A stretch of 64,000 bases of DNA, taken from NCBI RefSeq assembly GCF_002105555.1, contig NZ_CP020613.1, forward strand, positions 1 to 64,000, written 5' to 3'. Numbering within the stretch: the first letter of the stretch is position 1; each line of letters starts with the position of its first letter. The notes under the pieces were generated by a model. It was not told the origin of the DNA and ran no database searches. It worked only from the letters and a program-made list of their open reading frames with translations. Both the position numbers and the translations under genes were made by a program. This stretch comes from Paracoccus contaminans (lineage in GTDB: Bacteria; Pseudomonadota; Alphaproteobacteria; Rhodobacterales; Rhodobacteraceae). This document shows, piece by piece, positions 60,702 through 64,000 of this stretch.

Positions 60702-61727
60702 ATGTCCAGCTATAGCATCGCGCTGAACTTCGAGGACGGGGTGACGCGCATCATCGACTGCCAGCCCGGCGAAAAGGTGCTGGATGCGGCCTATCGCAAC
60801 AAGATCAACCTGCCGATGGACTGTTCGGACGGCGTGTGCGGCACCTGCAAGTGCCGCGCCGAAAGCGGCGCCTATGAGCTGGGCGACGATTTCATCGAGG
60901 ACGCGCTGACCGAGGACGAGGCCGCCGAGGGGCTGGTGCTGACCTGCCAGATGACCGTCAGCAGCGATTGCGTGCTGTCGGTGCCGACCAGCTCGACCGC
61001 GTGCAAGACGGGGATGCAAAGCTTTGCCGCGACGGTGGCCAGCGTGCAGCCCCATCACGACGCGGCGATCGTGCTTGAACTGGACATGGATGCCGCCGCG
61101 CCCGCCTTTCTGCCGGGCCAGTATGTCAACATCACGGTGCCCGGCAGCGGCGATCACCGCTCCTATTCCTTCAGCACCGCGCCCGGCGAAAGGCGCGCCG
61201 GCTTCCTGATCAAGATGATCCCCGGCGGGCTGATGAGCGGCTGGCTGGCCGGCGCCGCGCCGGGGGACAAGCTGACGCTGACCGGGCCGCTGGGCAGCTT
61301 TTATCTGCGCGATCCGGTGCGCCCGCTGCTGTTCCTGGCCGGGGGCACGGGGCTGGCGCCCTTCCTGTCGATGCTCGAGGTGCTGGCCCGCAGCGGCTCG
61401 GACCAGAAGGTGCATCTGATCTATGGCGTGACGCGCGATCTGGACCTGGTTCTGGTCGAGCAGATCGAGGCCTATGCCGCGCGCCTGCCCAATTTCACCT
61501 ATTCGACGGTGGTGGCCGAGGACGGATCGGCCCATCCGCGCAAGGGCTGGGTCACGCAGCACATGCCCGCTGACCTGACGGCGGGCGGGTTCGACCTGTA
61601 TCTGTGCGGCCCGCCCCCCATGGTCGATGCGGTGCGCCACTGGCTCGACGAGAACGGCATCCGCCCCGCCAGCTTTCATTACGAGAAGTTCACCCCCAAC
61701 GCGCCCGCCGCGCAGGCCGTCGCATGA
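60702..61727 (+). CDS. benC: Benzoate 1,2-dioxygenase reductase
   Basis: A 341-residue electron-transfer component. The N-terminal plant-type ferredoxin has DCSDGVCGTCKCR with the last ligand in LTCQM. The FAD-binding domain has HRSYSFS, and the NADH domain has LAGGTGLAPF and YLCGPPPMV. It passes electrons from NADH to BenA. The ATG at 60702 follows GGGAGGAG, and the stop overlaps benD by 4 nt. Confidence 0.95.
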   Translation: MSSYSIALNFEDGVTRIIDCQPGEKVLDAAYRNKINLPMDCSDGVCGTCKCRAESGAYELGDDFIEDALTEDEAAEGLVLTCQMTVSSDCVLSVPTSSTACKTGMQSFAATVASVQPHHDAAIVLELDMDAAAPAFLPGQYVNITVPGSGDHRSYSFSTAPGERRAGFLIKMIPGGLMSGWLAGAAPGDKLTLTGPLGSFYLRDPVRPLLFLAGGTGLAPFLSMLEVLARSGSDQKVHLIYGVTRDLDLVLVEQIEAYAARLPNFTYSTVVAEDGSAHPRKGWVTQHMPADLTAGGFDLYLCGPPPMVDAVRHWLDENGIRPASFHYEKFTPNAPAAQAVA

Positions 61728-62509
61728 GCGGCGCGGTCTTTCCCGGCCGCTTTGCCGGCAAGGTCGTCGTCGTCACCGGCGCGGCGCAGGGGATCGGCCG
61801 CGCCGTCGCCCTGCGCGCGGCCGCCGAGGGCGGGCAGGTCGTGCTGGTCGACCGGGCCGATTTCGTCGCCGATGTCGCGGCCGAGGCGCAGGGAACGGCC
61901 GCGGCCTTCAGCGCCGATCTGGAAACATGGGACGGGGCCGAGGCCGCGATGCGCTTTGCCGCCGAAACCTTCGGCGGCATCGACATCCTGATCAACAACG
62001 TCGGCGGCGCGATCCGCATGCGCCCCTATGAGGCGTTCGAGCCGGCCCAGATCGACGCCGAGATCCGCCGCTCGCTGATGCCGACGCTGTATTGCTGCCG
62101 CGCGGTGCTGCCGCATCTGTTCGCGCGGGGCAGCGGCACCATCGTCAACGTCTCGTCCAACGCCACGCGCGGGATATACCGCGTGCCCTATTCGGCGGCC
62201 AAGGGCGGGATCAATGCGATCACCATGTCGCTGGCGATGGAGCTGGCCGGGCGCGGCATCCGCGTGGTCGCCACCGCGCCGGGCGGAACCGAGGCGCCCC
62301 CCCGGCGCATCCCCCGCAACGCCGAAGGCGACAGCGCCGAGGAAAAGGCATGGATGGCCGAGGTCGTGGATCAGGTGAAGCAGTCAAGCTTCATGCACCG
62401 CTACGGCACCATCGACGAACAGGTGGCGCCGATCCTGTTCCTGGCCTCGGACGAGGCGGGCTATGTCACCGGCACCATCCTGCCGGTCGCGGGAGGCGAT
62501 CTGGGCTAG
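61724..62509 (+). CDS. benD: 1,6-Dihydroxycyclohexa-2,4-diene-1-carboxylate dehydrogenase
   Basis: A 261-residue SDR enzyme. The dinucleotide motif is TGAAQGIG. NNVGGAIRMRPYE is typical of BenD, and the catalytic Ser, Tyr and Lys lie in NVSSNATRGIYRVPYSAAKGG. It oxidises and decarboxylates the benzoate dihydrodiol to catechol, which CatA then cleaves. The start overlaps benC. Confidence 0.94.
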   Translation: MSGAVFPGRFAGKVVVVTGAAQGIGRAVALRAAAEGGQVVLVDRADFVADVAAEAQGTAAAFSADLETWDGAEAAMRFAAETFGGIDILINNVGGAIRMRPYEAFEPAQIDAEIRRSLMPTLYCCRAVLPHLFARGSGTIVNVSSNATRGIYRVPYSAAKGGINAITMSLAMELAGRGIRVVATAPGGTEAPPRRIPRNAEGDSAEEKAWMAEVVDQVKQSSFMHRYGTIDEQVAPILFLASDEAGYVTGTILPVAGGDLG

Positions 62510-62549
62510 GCGCGGCGGCCCGATCACAAGCTTGAGGGGAGGAGAGGAC

Positions 62550-63875
62550 ATGCGAACGATAGATGTCGGCCAGGCGATGGACCAAAGTCCGTTCGGCCGC
62601 TTTCAATGGATGGTGGTCGCGCTGTGCGGCGCGCTGCTGATCGTCGATGGCTATGACGTGTTCGTGGCCGGCACGGTGCTGCCGACGCTGATCAAGGAAT
62701 GGGGCCTGACCAAGCCGCAGGCGGGGGCCTTGCAGGCCTGGGCGCTGTTCGGGATGATGTTCGGGGCGCTGGTCTTCGGCCCGCTGGCCGACCGGATCGG
62801 CCGCAAGAAGGGCATCGCGCTCAGCTTTGCGCTGTTCACCACGGCGACGCTGCTGACGGGATTTGCCAATACGCCCACGCAGTTCAAGATCTTCCGCTTC
62901 ATCGCGGGTCTGGGCTGCGGCGGGCTGATGCCGAACGCCGTTGCGCTGATGAACGAATACGCACCAAAGCGCCTGCGCGGCACGATGGTGGCCATCATGT
63001 TCTCGGGCTATTCGATCGGCGGCATGGTGGCCGCGATCCTTGGCATCCAGCTGATCCCCGTCTGGGGGTGGAAGCCGATGTTCTTCATCGCCGCGCTGCC
63101 GCTGGCGCTGCTGCCGCTGGTGCTGTGGAAGCTGCCCGAATCGCTGGGCTTCCTGATCCGGCAGGGCCGCCAGGACGAGGCACGGCGGCTGCTGGCCCGC
63201 ATCGATCCGGGCGTGGGCGCGGGCGACCAGCTGGTCTTCACCGATACCAAGGGCGCCCCGGCCTCGGTCGCGGCGCTGTTCGGCCATAACCGCGCCACCC
63301 GCACGGCCATGCTGTGGGTGTCGTTCTTCTGCTGCCTGTTGCTGGTCTATCTGCTGTCCTCGTGGCTGCCCAAGGTGCTGCAAGAGGCCGGCTATGCCGA
63401 AAAGGCCAGCCTGCTGAGCCTTTTTTCGCTGAACTTCGGCGGGATGATCGGGGCGATCACGGGGGGCCGGCTGGGCGACCGGTTCGGCCTGCCCAAGGTC
63501 GTGGTGGCCTTCTTCGCCGCCGCCGCCGCCTCGATCGCGCTGATCGGCTTTGGCCCGTCGCCCGCGGTGCTGTTCGCGCTGATCTTTGTGGCCGGGGCAT
63601 CCACGATCGGCACGCAGATCCTGCTCTATGCCAGCGTCGCGCAGCTTTATGACCTGTCGGTCCGCTCGACGGGCCTGGGCTGGGCGTCGGGCGTGGGCCG
63701 TGTCGGGGCGATCGTCGGGCCGACGCTGGGCGGGTTCCTGCTGGCCCGGCAACTGCCGCTGCGCGACAACTTCCTGATCTTCGCGATCCCGGCGGTGGTG
63801 TCGGTGGCGGCGATGGTGGTGTTCACCCTGGCGCATCGCCGGGATACGACGACGCGGCCGCTGGCTGCGGCCTGA
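62550..63875 (+). CDS. benK: Benzoate transporter, MFS aromatic acid:H+ symporter
   Basis: A 441-residue MFS protein of the AAHS family (BenK/PcaK type) with twelve predicted helices. DGYDVFVAGTVLPTL in helix 1 carries the family's acidic residues, and GPLADRIGRKKG is the loop 2-3 motif. GGRLGDRFGLPK repeats it in the second half. An AGGGGAGGAGAGG ribosome site precedes the ATG. Located after benD, it would import benzoate with protons. Confidence 0.9.
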   Translation: MRTIDVGQAMDQSPFGRFQWMVVALCGALLIVDGYDVFVAGTVLPTLIKEWGLTKPQAGALQAWALFGMMFGALVFGPLADRIGRKKGIALSFALFTTATLLTGFANTPTQFKIFRFIAGLGCGGLMPNAVALMNEYAPKRLRGTMVAIMFSGYSIGGMVAAILGIQLIPVWGWKPMFFIAALPLALLPLVLWKLPESLGFLIRQGRQDEARRLLARIDPGVGAGDQLVFTDTKGAPASVAALFGHNRATRTAMLWVSFFCCLLLVYLLSSWLPKVLQEAGYAEKASLLSLFSLNFGGMIGAITGGRLGDRFGLPKVVVAFFAAAAASIALIGFGPSPAVLFALIFVAGASTIGTQILLYASVAQLYDLSVRSTGLGWASGVGRVGAIVGPTLGGFLLARQLPLRDNFLIFAIPAVVSVAAMVVFTLAHRRDTTTRPLAAA

Positions 63876-63884
63876 TCAGACGCA

Positions 63885-63919
63885 GGGCCGACCGGGTGCA
63901 TCATCGCCTTGGTCGGCCC
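63885..63919 (+). terminator. Hairpin after benK
   Basis: GGGCCGACC (63885-63893) and GGTCGGCCC (63911-63919) form a perfect 9-bp stem with a 17-nt loop, starting 10 bp after the benK stop. There is no T-run after it. It probably ends or punctuates the ben transcript. Confidence 0.5.
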
Positions 63920-63941
63920 ATCAATCCCGAAAGGACAGCTC

Positions 63942-64000
63942 ATGGACGCCAGCGCAACAATCCCTTCGCCGGGGGCGACCCGCCCATGCTGACCGCAACC
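63942..64000 (+). other. Start of a further gene at the right edge, possibly frameshifted
   Basis: An ATG at 63942 with GAAAGGA upstream opens a frame that stops after 16 codons (TGA at 63990). Another ATG at 63986 (MLTAT) continues to the window end in a different frame. One extra C in the run at 63983-63985 would fuse them into one start region. Too little sequence is visible to name the product. Confidence 0.3.

Overview
The window comes from a very GC-rich alphaproteobacterium. The gene families (repABC replicon, glpSTPQUV, ben/cat, TRAP and tripartite tricarboxylate transporters, ALDH16) and the codon bias suggest Rhodobacteraceae, probably Paracoccus or a near relative. A complete repABC module near the centre (about 37.9-41.5 kb), with a counter-transcribed RNA and two parS-like palindromes, means the DNA is part of a plasmid, megaplasmid or chromid. 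No tRNA, rRNA, CRISPR array or intact insertion sequence was seen.

Layout. (1) 1-11.0 kb, minus strand: a LacI regulator and an operon with an ADPS-type flavoprotein, an FGGY kinase, a full sugar/polyol ABC importer and three dehydrogenases from three superfamilies. The flavoprotein/kinase/SDR trio resembles the uncharacterised E. coli ygcU/ygcE/ygcW set, and the substrate is unknown. (2) 11.5-20.1 kb, minus strand: GntR regulator, TRAP transporter, L-idonate/L-gulonate-type 5-dehydrogenase, UxuA and UxuB, plus an upstream Ldh2-family oxidoreductase. This set would convert an aldonate such as L-gulonate to 2-keto-3-deoxygluconate. (3) 20.4-30.5 kb: glpR divergent from glpD-glpSTPQUV-glpK, for glycerol uptake by ABC transport and catabolism. 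glpT carries a frameshift. (4) 30.6-37.9 kb: tctCBA plus an AbrB-type membrane protein, divergent from a TctD/TctE two-component system and a frameshifted stand-alone solute-binding protein. (5) 37.9-41.5 kb: repABC. (6) 41.5-43.0 kb: no recognisable gene, possibly decayed. (7) 43.0-53.9 kb: 2-deoxyribose cluster with a frameshifted DeoR regulator, ABC importer, DUF4432 epimerase-like protein, DeoK, DeoC and a tandem ALDH16 aldehyde dehydrogenase. (8) 54.2-54.8 kb: Phd/VapC toxin-antitoxin pair. (9) 55.1-63.9 kb: catR divergent from catBCA-benABCD-benK, a complete benzoate to muconolactone/enol-lactone route with uptake.

The accessory replicon is thus a set of self-contained uptake-plus-catabolism modules, each with its own regulator. 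Several regulatory regions can be read directly: a promoter bracketed by two FadR/UxuR-type operators, OmpR-type direct repeats in the tct divergent region, an operator inside the promoter spacer of the deoxyribose ABC operon, and a parS palindrome that supplies the -35 box of the ctRNA promoter. Three genes (glpT, the tct-linked binding protein and deoR) carry single-base frameshifts in G/C-rich stretches, and a fourth case is possible at the right edge. These are either early decay or sequence errors, and this cannot be decided from the sequence alone.
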